A stretch of DNA of 64,000 nt from Paenibacillus sp. SYP-B4298 (GCF_027627475.1 NZ_CP115484.1:1115501-1179500), one strand, 5' to 3'; counted from the first letter of the stretch, positions 45,302-54,003 are shown. A program made the numbers and translations. The notes: generated by a model not told the origin, from the letters alone.

Positions 45302-47005
45302 GTGGCAGTGATAAAGATCAAGAAACTAAGTGATCCTAGCAGTTTGCCTATGTCTGCAAGTGGATGTTCCTTTTCATCGGATAGTGAATTTTTAGCGGTT
45401 ACCAGTTTTCATAGACCATATATAATTCTGTATAAAAGAGAAGGAGATATTTTCATAAAATTACCAAACCCAAGCAATCTACCATCTGGAGATGTGTATG
45501 GTTGCTCCTTTTCCCCAGATGGAGCATATTTGGCAGTGGCTCACAATTCATCTCCATATATAACCATTTATAAAATTAATGGAGATGATTTTGAAAAAGT
45601 GGATAATCCTAGTAGTTTACCAACTGGCATTGGTTACGGCTGTTCTTTTTCTCCAGATGGAAGCTATTTGGCTGTTGGTTCTTTTGGTCGCCCACCTCTC
45701 TTAATATACAAAAGACGTGGGGATACATTTATAAAGTTGAATGATCCAACTTATTTACCTTCAGGTGCAGTTTTATCCTGTTCCTTTGCGCCTGATGGGG
45801 GACATTTTGCTGTTGGTCATGTTGGTAGTCCTTATGTAAGTATTTACAAAAGAAATGGTGATACGTTCACTAAGTTGGCTAATCTTTCAAATCTCCCCAC
45901 CTCTCCTACCAATGGTTGCACGATTTCACCCGATGGAAATTGTATGGTCATTGTTTGTGATAGTCCACCATTTATAACCATTTATGAAAAAAATGGTGAT
46001 ACATTTTCTAAGTTAGCGAAGCCAATCGATTTACCCGAAGGGAGTGGTAAAAGTTGTTCTTTCTCTCCAGATGGGAGATATTTAGCTGTTGCTCATCAGG
46101 GTAGTCCATTTCTAACGATATATATGAGAGATGGGGATACATTCATGAAATTAAATTCTCTAAGTGATTTACCGACTGGAAATAGTAATGGCTGTTCCTT
46201 TTCACCTAATGGGAATTACTTGGCCGTTTCACATGATGCCGCTCCATTTATAACTATTTATAGACTTAAATATAGCCAAGATAAAGTCTTACTTACATCG
46301 TATAATGAATCAAATATTTACTCCTTGATACCTAGCAAAAATGGAGTTGGTACAGCCATTCCAAGAATGACTAGCAATCACTCTCCGTCAGGTAGAGCTT
46401 TTTCCAGTAGAATTTGGGGGAATGCATTTGATGCTTGGTATGCATTTAATCAGATGAATGACGGGCAGGGGAGTGTATCAGCAACTGATAATGGATATTT
46501 AGGTTACGAGTTTGAAGAGATAATAGCTATTGGTAAGTATTCGATCTCAAGTGGAACTTCAACTTCTTCGGATGCATTGAGTGCAATGCCAAAAGACTGG
46601 ACATTTGAGGGCTCAGAAGATGGAGAAAAATGGATGATTCTGGACTCTCAAAATAATCAGTCATGGACAACTGCGGTTACAGAAAAGGAATTTAATATTA
46701 TTAATCCTACACATTATAAATTTTATCGCTTAAATTGGCGCACGAACAATGGTAATTCGAATTATACAAATATAAATGAATTAAAGATGTTTGAACATTT
46801 TTTTAGTGAGTTGATTTCTTTAAACATGGTTTCGGAAGAGAATTTTTTGACCTATGGTATCGAGAACGAGGATGAAATTGATATAACCCAGCCTGTGCAA
46901 GAAGTTATATCTGTCATACAGAGCTCTACGATTCTGAACGCAGGCAAGGTATATGAGCATGAGCTCGGTTTATCGAAACGAAGAGTTGATCATATTATAG
47001 TGTAA
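45302..47005 (+). CDS. Beta-propeller repeat plus discoidin-domain tail protein
   Basis: 567 residues from GTG 45302. Residues ~5-330 hold seven ~47-residue repeats with GCSFSPDGxYLAVAHxSSP, then ITIYKxxGDxFxKL and LPTG, which should fold as a propeller. Residues ~350-500 look like an F5/8 type C (discoidin) domain (MPKDWTFEGSEDGEKWMILDS; FYRLNWRTNNG). The last ~60 residues carry the shared YGI...GKVYEHELG module. The gene is clearly AT-rich compared with its left neighbour. Both domains bind carbohydrate or protein ligands, so cell-surface recognition is inferred. Confidence 0.65.
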   Translation: MAVIKIKKLSDPSSLPMSASGCSFSSDSEFLAVTSFHRPYIILYKREGDIFIKLPNPSNLPSGDVYGCSFSPDGAYLAVAHNSSPYITIYKINGDDFEKVDNPSSLPTGIGYGCSFSPDGSYLAVGSFGRPPLLIYKRRGDTFIKLNDPTYLPSGAVLSCSFAPDGGHFAVGHVGSPYVSIYKRNGDTFTKLANLSNLPTSPTNGCTISPDGNCMVIVCDSPPFITIYEKNGDTFSKLAKPIDLPEGSGKSCSFSPDGRYLAVAHQGSPFLTIYMRDGDTFMKLNSLSDLPTGNSNGCSFSPNGNYLAVSHDAAPFITIYRLKYSQDKVLLTSYNESNIYSLIPSKNGVGTAIPRMTSNHSPSGRAFSSRIWGNAFDAWYAFNQMNDGQGSVSATDNGYLGYEFEEIIAIGKYSISSGTSTSSDALSAMPKDWTFEGSEDGEKWMILDSQNNQSWTTAVTEKEFNIINPTHYKFYRLNWRTNNGNSNYTNINELKMFEHFFSELISLNMVSEENFLTYGIENEDEIDITQPVQEVISVIQSSTILNAGKVYEHELGLSKRRVDHIIV

Positions 47006-47030
47006 TAACATTTCTTAGGATGTGAAAATA

Positions 47031-47780
47031 ATGGGCACAAACGGGGAGAATGAGAACTCTATAAGGAAGATTTTGATATTAATTAGGGATAAATGCTATA
47101 GCCTGAATAGTCTTGAACTTTCATCAGGAAATCTAATTCCTGTAATGAAGTCAGATAAAAATGAAAATGGTACTGCGAGTGCTAGTTCAGTCCAGACTTC
47201 CGAATATCCTGCATGGAAGGTTTTCGACGGATTAACAACGACCGATTGGCGTTCAGCAATAAGAGAAGTCTCTTATAGTTGGCTAAGATATGATTTTAAT
47301 GAACCAGTTAAGGTGAATAGATACGTCTTAAGAGGGTACAAACAAAATGAACAGTCACCAAGTGATTGGACTTTGCAAGGTTCAAATGATGGAGCAAATT
47401 GGACAATTCTTGATTCAAGAACTGATGTAAACGATTGGAGCGTTGAACCGAATAAGCAGTACGATATAACTTATACAACAGAATATCATATATATCGAAT
47501 TGTATTTACAAAAGTTAATAATAATACATTGTATTATATAATTAAAAATTTCGAACTGTATTGGTTCTCAAGAGTTAATTATATTGCGGAAATGGAATCA
47601 ATAACTGAACAAAATTTTATTAAGTATGGAATGAATAAGGGGAGTATATTAGACATGAAAGTATCAATGAATAACAAAATATTAATCAATACGTCCTCAT
47701 CGAGGCTTGGGAGTGGAAAACTATTTAAACAGGTAATTGATTCATCTAGGATGCCAATTAAAAAAATCACGATTCAATAG
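47031..47780 (+). CDS. Discoidin-domain tail protein
   Basis: 249 residues from ATG 47031 (GTG 47022 is an upstream alternative). Residues ~45-180 form an F5/8 type C domain: YPAWKVFDGLTTTDWRS, NRYVLRGYKQNEQSPSDWTLQGS, DGANWTILDSRTD. The C-terminus repeats the shared module (NFIKYGMNKGSILDMKV, LGSGKLFKQVIDSSRM). AT-rich like the preceding gene. Its stop codon lies inside the left target duplication of the MITE that follows. It is probably a fibre or adhesin subunit. Confidence 0.65.
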   Translation: MGTNGENENSIRKILILIRDKCYSLNSLELSSGNLIPVMKSDKNENGTASASSVQTSEYPAWKVFDGLTTTDWRSAIREVSYSWLRYDFNEPVKVNRYVLRGYKQNEQSPSDWTLQGSNDGANWTILDSRTDVNDWSVEPNKQYDITYTTEYHIYRIVFTKVNNNTLYYIIKNFELYWFSRVNYIAEMESITEQNFIKYGMNKGSILDMKVSMNNKILINTSSSRLGSGKLFKQVIDSSRMPIKKITIQ

Positions 47781-47781
47781 G

Positions 47782-47995
47782 GGCTCAAACCAGAAATCAG
47801 TGCTTGACTTGGGCCGAGATGAGACGCTACGGGACAGAGGGTTATTCCGATCGCTGTTAAAGCCCAATTCCGTTTATTTAAATGAGGACTATGGTGGGAA
47901 TCCGTCTTTAAAGGCGAACACTGACGTTTCTCCAGAATCCCTCCGCCAATCGCTAAGCTCTGTTTTCTGTCAAGCACTGATTATTAGGTTGAGCC
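47782..47995. mobile_element. 214-bp MITE with 27-bp inverted repeats and 8-bp target duplication
   Basis: The left end (47782-47808) and right end (47969-47995) are inverted repeats matching at 23 of 27 positions; both begin GGCTCAA and end TCAGTGCTTGAC when read inward. TCAATAGG occurs directly outside each end (47774-47781 and 47996-48003), a perfect 8-bp duplication. The interior has no gene. This is a non-autonomous element, probably a deletion derivative of an insertion sequence that makes 8-bp duplications; no matching transposase is in the window. The left duplication includes the stop codon of the discoidin gene. Confidence 0.88.
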
Positions 47996-48070
47996 TCAAT
48001 AGGATGTGAAAGTAATGTGAAAATTATAGTATATCAATATCATTTTGATGGATAGGAGGGGAATTGGAAA

Positions 48071-50464
48071 ATGGCCAATGGTAATTTCGCAGGAGGGAAA
48101 GGAACTTATGATAATCCTTATTTAATTGAAGATGCTCATGACTTAGACAAAATTAGAATAAATTATACTAACAAGAGTTTCAAACTCATATCTGATATTG
48201 ATATGAATATAGCCCCGTATAATAGTGGAGAAGGTTGGGCGCCACTCCCTGCGTTTAGAGGCACATCATTAGACGGAAATAACTTTATAATCAAGAATCT
48301 ATTTATCAATAAGCCCGATGTATCTTACGTAGGGCTGATTAGTTCAATTGGTAATAGTGGTCAAAGCGGGAGTGTAAAGAATCTAGGGCTAGAGAATGTA
48401 AGCATAATAGGCGGTTATTCTACCGGGAGTATAGCTGGTTTATGTTCAGTACCAACAAGCTTTATCGAAAATTGTTACACAACAGGTTCCATTAAAGCTA
48501 CTGGTATGGGAGTGGGGGGATTAGTAGGGGATTTTCAGAAAGGATTAATTAAGAATTGTTATTCGCTTTCTTCTATCTATGGAGCTGAGCGAACGGGGGG
48601 AATTATTGGGAGTATTCAAGGCGGAGATGTTATAAATTGCTTCTCCGCAGGACAAGTCAATTCAAGTACTACGACTGAAGTGGGTGGGTTCATAGGAAGT
48701 AAATATGGTGGGACAGTTACAGATTGTTTTTGGGATATTCAATCATCTGGCTATACAAATTCTGAAGGAGGGATTGGCAAAATTACTTCAGAGATGTACA
48801 CATTATCTACTTTTCAAAACTGGAATAATACTGTTTGGCTAATACAGGACGGCGTATATCCTCAGTTGCGTTCGTTTATACCGATTAATCGTAAGATTCT
48901 TATTAATGAAAATGGTCATTATCGGTACTACAATGAGTCTGTTTGGTATAGCTTGGGAAAGGTTATAGTTGAAAACGACTATATTAAATATGGAATGTCA
49001 CCTCAGAGTCTTAGTGTAATTCCAGAATCCGCCTGGTCACAACTTCAAGGAGAAGTTGAAATTTGTTATTTCACTGATGACTCTACCCAAACAGAGGTTT
49101 TATTTAATGTTGAAACAGAGCCATTTACCCTTGCTGAGGAATGGGGAGGGGGGAAATTAAAGATACTTGAGTACACTGACAATCCACTGCAGGCAGATTC
49201 ATCAGTTACTGTTCGCACCGAGCCCTTCGTCCTCTACGACGAACTGGGCGAGCAGATGAATGTTCTCTATTATACAGACGATGAGAATGTGACTAGCCCA
49301 AGTCTTGAGATCACCGCCAATTATTCGCCACTTGACGAATTATCTACGGGTTATGAGCTGCATAGCTGGGCAAGCGACGAGAATGCTGAATCGCCCTCGC
49401 TCATGATCCATGCAGTGCCTGTGCCTCAGGTTGTTGTGCAGCCAGAGGATGTTGAGCTTGTTGGCGATCTACAGACGATAGTCGTGCAAAAGTTGGGTCA
49501 TCTGGGGCGTATCCGACTGGCGGTTTCTTTTGACAGCGGGATGACCTGGGAGAGCTATAAATTCAAGCAGTGGGTTGACATTGACATTGGGCAGACCGAT
49601 CAGATTCGCAAGCAAGGCATGTCGGTGTATGACCTGTCCCAATTAACGGCGAATGTGCTAGCGCACAAAGGGGAGAAGTTAAGAATCGCCTACTATATCG
49701 AGGACAATATTCATGGGAATGAAGCGGTAAGCCTCGCCAAGACGGTGCTGCAGGTCGCATCGCCTACCGGTAATGTCAAGGTGGACGGCCTGAAGTTCCA
49801 CATTTTGAATACGGCGGCTGAACTGGAGCTGGTCTTCCAGGGCAATAAGCTATCTGGGATGCTCACAGATGCAGATCAGGGCAAGGTGCAGTATCGTGTG
49901 CTGCTCAACGAAGAGCCCTACTATCCATCGGATGGACAGTATACAAGGCTTGCGGCAGCCCCCTTAACTATTCGGCTGAACATTACGGAGGAGCGGTTGT
50001 TTTTTGACCGGGACAATAGGCTAAGGGTGGAATTTCGGGATGGCTGGGGGCAGGAGGATGTCTGGGAGACAATCTTCGCTGGCTCCTACTCGGGGCTCAT
50101 GTTCAAGGACGAATCGGGCCACTATCTAACCAACTCCCTAGGCGAGCTTCTCAAGCATCTGAATTTTGGCGTGGTGATCGCGGGTCAGACGACGCTGGAG
50201 CAGCAGGTAGTGGTAAGGAATCAGCTTGGTGAACGGGTGCAAAATCTCCAACTGGAGGTGGCGCAGGACAAGCTGCCTGAGGGGGTCGCCGTACAGCTCT
50301 CCCGCACAGCCTCGCCGTTCCGCGCAGAGGAGTCGCTGCTGTTCAATCAGATCGTGGAGCCGGAGGAGGAGTTGACCTTCTACGTCCGGCTGTCCACCCA
50401 AATACATGCGCCGGCGGCACCCGCCGGGCAGTTCGAGATTCGGGCCAATGCCGATGCGTTATAA
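48071..50464 (+). CDS. GLUG-repeat tail protein, mosaic base composition
   Basis: 797 residues behind AGGAGGGG. Residues ~15-260 carry GLUG-type repeats (GSIAGLC, VGGLVGDF, TGGIIGSI, VGGFIGS) typical of adhesins. Near residue 315 the shared KYGM module appears. Residues ~330-450 contain three to four ~42-residue repeats with (C/L)YYTDD and VxTEPFxLxDE text. The C-terminal 300 residues are beta-rich (NITEERLFFDRDNRLRVEF). DNA is AT-rich up to about 49,195 and then GC-rich to the end, so the gene is a recombinant of two sources. It is likely a receptor-binding protein. Confidence 0.65.
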   Translation: MANGNFAGGKGTYDNPYLIEDAHDLDKIRINYTNKSFKLISDIDMNIAPYNSGEGWAPLPAFRGTSLDGNNFIIKNLFINKPDVSYVGLISSIGNSGQSGSVKNLGLENVSIIGGYSTGSIAGLCSVPTSFIENCYTTGSIKATGMGVGGLVGDFQKGLIKNCYSLSSIYGAERTGGIIGSIQGGDVINCFSAGQVNSSTTTEVGGFIGSKYGGTVTDCFWDIQSSGYTNSEGGIGKITSEMYTLSTFQNWNNTVWLIQDGVYPQLRSFIPINRKILINENGHYRYYNESVWYSLGKVIVENDYIKYGMSPQSLSVIPESAWSQLQGEVEICYFTDDSTQTEVLFNVETEPFTLAEEWGGGKLKILEYTDNPLQADSSVTVRTEPFVLYDELGEQMNVLYYTDDENVTSPSLEITANYSPLDELSTGYELHSWASDENAESPSLMIHAVPVPQVVVQPEDVELVGDLQTIVVQKLGHLGRIRLAVSFDSGMTWESYKFKQWVDIDIGQTDQIRKQGMSVYDLSQLTANVLAHKGEKLRIAYYIEDNIHGNEAVSLAKTVLQVASPTGNVKVDGLKFHILNTAAELELVFQGNKLSGMLTDADQGKVQYRVLLNEEPYYPSDGQYTRLAAAPLTIRLNITEERLFFDRDNRLRVEFRDGWGQEDVWETIFAGSYSGLMFKDESGHYLTNSLGELLKHLNFGVVIAGQTTLEQQVVVRNQLGERVQNLQLEVAQDKLPEGVAVQLSRTASPFRAEESLLFNQIVEPEEELTFYVRLSTQIHAPAAPAGQFEIRANADAL

Positions 50465-50497
50465 CTCTCAATGCAATGAGACAGGATGTGAGGAAGG

Positions 50498-52540
50498 ATG
50501 GAGCAAACGGAGGAGCTTCAGAGTACATTAACGGTGAAGACCGTCAGAGCGAACCGGATGCAAGGAGCCTTTGTCCTGTACCGACCGGGGCAGGAGGAGA
50601 AGGAGGCGGAGGTCACTGTCCGTCAGCTTAACACAGGCAGCATGCATGCGCTGATCGCTGTCCGAACGTTCCGTTCGCAGGAATGGCAAGCGACACTAGG
50701 GGTCAAATACCGCGGGCAGAGCAGCCTGCAAGCGGGTATTACGGCGATGCCGCTGGCTCAACTGGATGCGAGTCTGGAGGTTCGGCCGCATAACCGGATG
50801 CTGGGCTCCTTCGAGCTGCTGGAGGCGCCACGCAAGGAAGCTGCTGTGACCGCGATTGCGGATGCCAGCACGCGAAGTCTGGAGCGGCTGCGGACCATCA
50901 ACTATGGCGACGCCCGCAGTATGCTGACAGGCCGCAATACGGATGAGGCGTTTGAGGCATTTGTACGATTTGCCGATCTGGATACGGTGATCCCGGATAT
51001 TCATGTGATCGAGCAAGCGGTGCTGCGCCTCTACTATGTGCAGTTCCCGGCAGGGAGTCGGCTGGAGCTGCATCAGCCAGATGCGTTATGGCGGGAGATG
51101 GGCATCACGGATGCCAATAAGCCGCTCTCCAGCGAGCTGCTGACGCATGAATACCATGTCCATCCCGCAGAGCGGTGCGTGGAAATAGATGTGCTGGCGC
51201 TCGTTCAGCGCTGGCGGTCTGGAGAGCTGCCGAACCTGGGTCTGATCATCCGAACACCGGATGACCGTACCCTTAGCTTCTATACGCGCGAGTCGGGTTA
51301 CCCGCCGCAGCTACGCATTTCCTATGTGACGTCTCAAGTATACAGCATCGGACGCGAGTGGCTAAGCGGAGGAATGTTCGTCTATGGGGGAGGTCGCAAG
51401 GATGTGTCAGCTCAACTGACTGTACACAGTGATGTCGGCTTCTCCTGGCGGTCTGCTGGCCTCTATGTGCATCGCGCGGAAGATCCGCTGCTTGTTGAGC
51501 GCACGGGCGAACTGACTGTATCTTGTCCGACACTTGATGGACAGATGGTGGTGTACCGGAGACAGGAGGAGGATAAGGGGGCTGTATTGACAGTACGGCA
51601 TGAGGATCACACCTCTCCTGCTGCCAGCCTTGGCGCCCAGCGTCCACAGCTTCATGCGCGCCTGACGGTTGATCCGCGAAGCTCTCTGCGCTCTGAATTG
51701 ACGGTCAGGGTAGAGGGGGGCGAGAGTACGGCGGGGCAGCTTCATGTATCCAGACCAGACGCAAGCGGTCAACTGGAGGTCTCCCCGTACACTCGGAGCC
51801 AGGGCGCGATAGAAGCGCTGCTTGAGGTGCGGACGCATCGGGAGCAGGTGTGGGAAGGGATCATTCACGCGAGCCGACCCGATCTGTCAGGCAGGCTGCA
51901 TGCGCGAATCCCAGATAGTGATGCGATTATGGCTTTCCTGCAAGTGCCCGGCTATAACGATACGTCAGCCAAGCTTGCTATCTCTCATCCCGACTTGGAG
52001 GGACGCGTGCAGGCGAGAGCGAATGGGCAGGATGAGCGGGCTTGTCTGCTGCAGGTCGTCGGGTACGACTATCGGATGGCGCAGATGAAGGTAAGCCGCC
52101 CCGATCTCCCGGCAGCGCTGCGCATCTACCGGATGTATGCAGAAGCGGGCAGAGACGGCTTGCTCACGGTTCCGCATTATGAGGAGCGAGCGGCAACGCT
52201 GACGAGCAGTCGCCCCGATCTCCCGGCGATCGTGAAGGTGAAATACACTTCAGAAGCGGCTGGCGAGCTAGGGGTGAAGGAGCGTGCATTCATCCAAGGC
52301 GAGCTGGATGTGCGCCAGATCGCGGAGGCGGCGGGCGAGCTGCTGGTGAAGCAGATCGAGGAGCAAGCCGCCTGGCTGGGCGTGCATCGTCCACAGCTTG
52401 CAGCAGTGCTTCATCCCCGGGTGCCCGGTATGGCAGAATGGGCAGCGAGGATGGAGATTCGCAAGCGCGATGCCGCCGACCTGAGCAGCCTGCTGTCTGT
52501 TAAGGGCACGGGCAATCGAGGGTATGCTTTTATATTGTGA
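50498..52540 (+). CDS. DNRLRE-domain repeat protein, end of tail cluster
   Basis: 680 residues. Residues ~125-280 fit a DNRLRE-type domain (TRSLERLRTINYGDARSML; EAFVRFADLD; CVEIDVLALVQRWRSGELPNLGLIIR). Before and after it are many ~35-residue beta repeats of the pattern ELxVxRPDLxAxLxV (SRPDLSGRL, SHPDLEGRV, SRPDLPAAL, SRPDLPAIV). The rows of repeats predict a long fibrous beta structure. No signal peptide is present, which fits a phage-type structural protein. GAGGAAGG lies close to the ATG. It is the last gene of the co-directional cluster. Confidence 0.6.
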   Translation: MEQTEELQSTLTVKTVRANRMQGAFVLYRPGQEEKEAEVTVRQLNTGSMHALIAVRTFRSQEWQATLGVKYRGQSSLQAGITAMPLAQLDASLEVRPHNRMLGSFELLEAPRKEAAVTAIADASTRSLERLRTINYGDARSMLTGRNTDEAFEAFVRFADLDTVIPDIHVIEQAVLRLYYVQFPAGSRLELHQPDALWREMGITDANKPLSSELLTHEYHVHPAERCVEIDVLALVQRWRSGELPNLGLIIRTPDDRTLSFYTRESGYPPQLRISYVTSQVYSIGREWLSGGMFVYGGGRKDVSAQLTVHSDVGFSWRSAGLYVHRAEDPLLVERTGELTVSCPTLDGQMVVYRRQEEDKGAVLTVRHEDHTSPAASLGAQRPQLHARLTVDPRSSLRSELTVRVEGGESTAGQLHVSRPDASGQLEVSPYTRSQGAIEALLEVRTHREQVWEGIIHASRPDLSGRLHARIPDSDAIMAFLQVPGYNDTSAKLAISHPDLEGRVQARANGQDERACLLQVVGYDYRMAQMKVSRPDLPAALRIYRMYAEAGRDGLLTVPHYEERAATLTSSRPDLPAIVKVKYTSEAAGELGVKERAFIQGELDVRQIAEAAGELLVKQIEEQAAWLGVHRPQLAAVLHPRVPGMAEWAARMEIRKRDAADLSSLLSVKGTGNRGYAFIL

Positions 52541-52587
52541 TGTAATGTAATGAAACGAGAGGCAACGTCTATAACAAAAAGTATCAT

Positions 52588-52683
52588 CTCCCCCTAGGCA
52601 ATCTGGCAGCGTGCAGGAGGCTTGATTAGACTGGCGGTTGCCATGGCTATATAGTTATTTGTCAAGCAGGTTGCCTGGGGGAG
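52588..52683 (+). repeat. Long-loop inverted repeat at the right edge of the tail cluster
   Basis: CTCCCCCTAGGCAA (52588-52601) and TTGCCTGGGGGAG (52671-52683) pair with one bulged T, enclosing about 69 nt. It lies 48 bp after the last tail gene. It could end the transcript or mark an insertion boundary; an A-run rather than a T-run follows. The rest of the gap 52541-52859 contains no gene. Confidence 0.5.
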
Positions 52684-52802
52684 AGTAAGAAAAAAAGCAG
52701 CGTCCTGTCCGTATGCGGGCAGGGCGTGTTATGATGACACCGACCACGAACGGAGCTCGTGTGGACACGGGGGATGTGCCTGGGAAGCATGCTTGTTTTT
52801 GG

Positions 52803-52832
52803 TTGACATTGAGAATAATTATCATTTATCAT
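52803..52832 (+). promoter_or_regulatory. Promoter with overlapping Fur box
   Basis: TTGACA (52803-52808) and TATCAT (52827-52832) are 18 bp apart. TGAGAATAATTATCA (52810-52824) matches the Fur 7-1-7 box TGATAATnATTATCA at all but one position and fills the spacer. Iron-loaded Fur would repress the downstream AraC regulator gene. Confidence 0.85.
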
Positions 52833-52859
52833 GAGGAGAGATCATCTATTTCAGGCTTC

Positions 52860-53873
52860 ATGCAAAGGGTTGTGATCGAAGTGAATGAACCTGTGCGCTG
52901 CGACAATGATATTTTCGAGCTGATGCGCAGCAAGCGGTATTTCTACAGGATGGAGAGCCTCACAGGGGGGCAACTCTATCGTCTGTCTGATCATTATGGG
53001 GAGGGCAGCATTCTGAGAAAACACGTTGGAGAGGGGATCGTATATTACGCGACGACTTACGAGCGGGCGAGCTACAAAATGTCTGATAAGCTGCTTCTCT
53101 CCAGGTCTACGTTCGAGCTGATCCTGGTTATGGAGGGCACGTGCCATATGCGGGTTTTACCCTCTGAGGAATGGCACGAGTTCGCCAGAGGCGATCTTAT
53201 CTTGTACCAGAGCACGCCGGAGATATCCATCATCGAAGCTCGCGCCACTCGTTTCTCCTCCATTAGTCTGGAGCTGGATCTCACGATTCCTGATCTGCAT
53301 GATGAATGGAAGGAGCCGCTCCAGCGTCATCTGTCTTCCTGCCTGAATGGCGGCTATATGACGGTGCTGAAAGCGCCCGAGCGGGTCATCTCTATGTTCC
53401 GTCAGATTGCGACGATGACGGGTCTGGAGAAGGCTGACCGTTATTTTCAGTGGAAGGGACTGTCTTATCTCATCTTCTCCGAATGTCTGGAATGGGCGGC
53501 GCGGTCAGGGGGGCAAGCCAAGTCGCGTATTGTGTTGACGGAGGCGGATCAGTTGGCGCTTCTGCATATTCGGGATCAGCTTGCGAGCGAGCCGGATCAG
53601 GTTCCTACGCTGGCTGAGCTGTCCAGGCAGTGCTGCATGAATACAACCAAGCTGAAGCAAGGATTCAAGCAGCTTTTCCAGACGAGCATCTCATCCTATA
53701 TGCTGGAGCTTAAAGTGGCCGAGGGCAAGCGGCAATTGCAGGAGACGAGCAAGAGCATCACCCATATCGCGCTTGAGCTGGGTTATAGCAATCCGAGCAA
53801 GTTCTCAGCGTTGTTCAAAAAAATGGAGGGGATGACTCCACGGGAGTGGAGGCGTCGTTATGATCGTAATTGA
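52860..53873 (+). CDS. PchR/YbtA-like AraC regulator of siderophore genes
   Basis: 337-residue regulator. The N-terminal ~200 residues resemble the ligand domain of PchR/YbtA-type proteins that sense a ferric siderophore. The C-terminal AraC domain has LAELSRQCCMNTTKLKQGFKQ and ITHIALELGYSNPSKFSALFK, ending MTPREWRRRY. The ATG at 52860 is used because the promoter and Fur box lie at 52803-52832, so the longer frame from 52713 would start upstream of transcription; the ribosome binding site is weak (AGG). The adjacent YbtP/YbtQ-like transporter genes support a siderophore role. Confidence 0.8.
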   Translation: MQRVVIEVNEPVRCDNDIFELMRSKRYFYRMESLTGGQLYRLSDHYGEGSILRKHVGEGIVYYATTYERASYKMSDKLLLSRSTFELILVMEGTCHMRVLPSEEWHEFARGDLILYQSTPEISIIEARATRFSSISLELDLTIPDLHDEWKEPLQRHLSSCLNGGYMTVLKAPERVISMFRQIATMTGLEKADRYFQWKGLSYLIFSECLEWAARSGGQAKSRIVLTEADQLALLHIRDQLASEPDQVPTLAELSRQCCMNTTKLKQGFKQLFQTSISSYMLELKVAEGKRQLQETSKSITHIALELGYSNPSKFSALFKKMEGMTPREWRRRYDRN

Positions 53874-53903
53874 GATGATGCCAGGCGAGGCCTATTCGTG
53901 AAC

Positions 53904-53926
53904 GGACCCATAGGGGTCCTTTTTTT
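53904..53926 (+). terminator. Intrinsic terminator after the AraC regulator
   Basis: GGACCC (53904-53909) pairs with GGGTCC (53914-53919) around a 4-nt loop, followed by seven T. It separates the regulator from the transporter operon. Confidence 0.9.
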
Positions 53927-53988
53927 GTTGTGTCGTCAGCGGAGAAGCGGTGGAACAATCAGGGGGGGAAATTACTTCCGGCAGGGGT

Positions 53989-54003
53989 TGAGAACCATTA
54001 TCA
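53989..54003 (+). promoter_or_regulatory. Fur box upstream of the siderophore ABC operon
   Basis: TGAGAACCATTATCA matches the Fur 7-1-7 pattern with two mismatches. It is 49 bp before the ATG at 54052, so the STAS-like/ABC operon is probably iron-repressed separately from the regulator. Promoter hexamers were not assigned. Confidence 0.65.

Noticed and set aside
24907-52540. Complete prophage
   Set aside because: No integrase, repressor, replication, packaging, head or lysis gene was found in the window.
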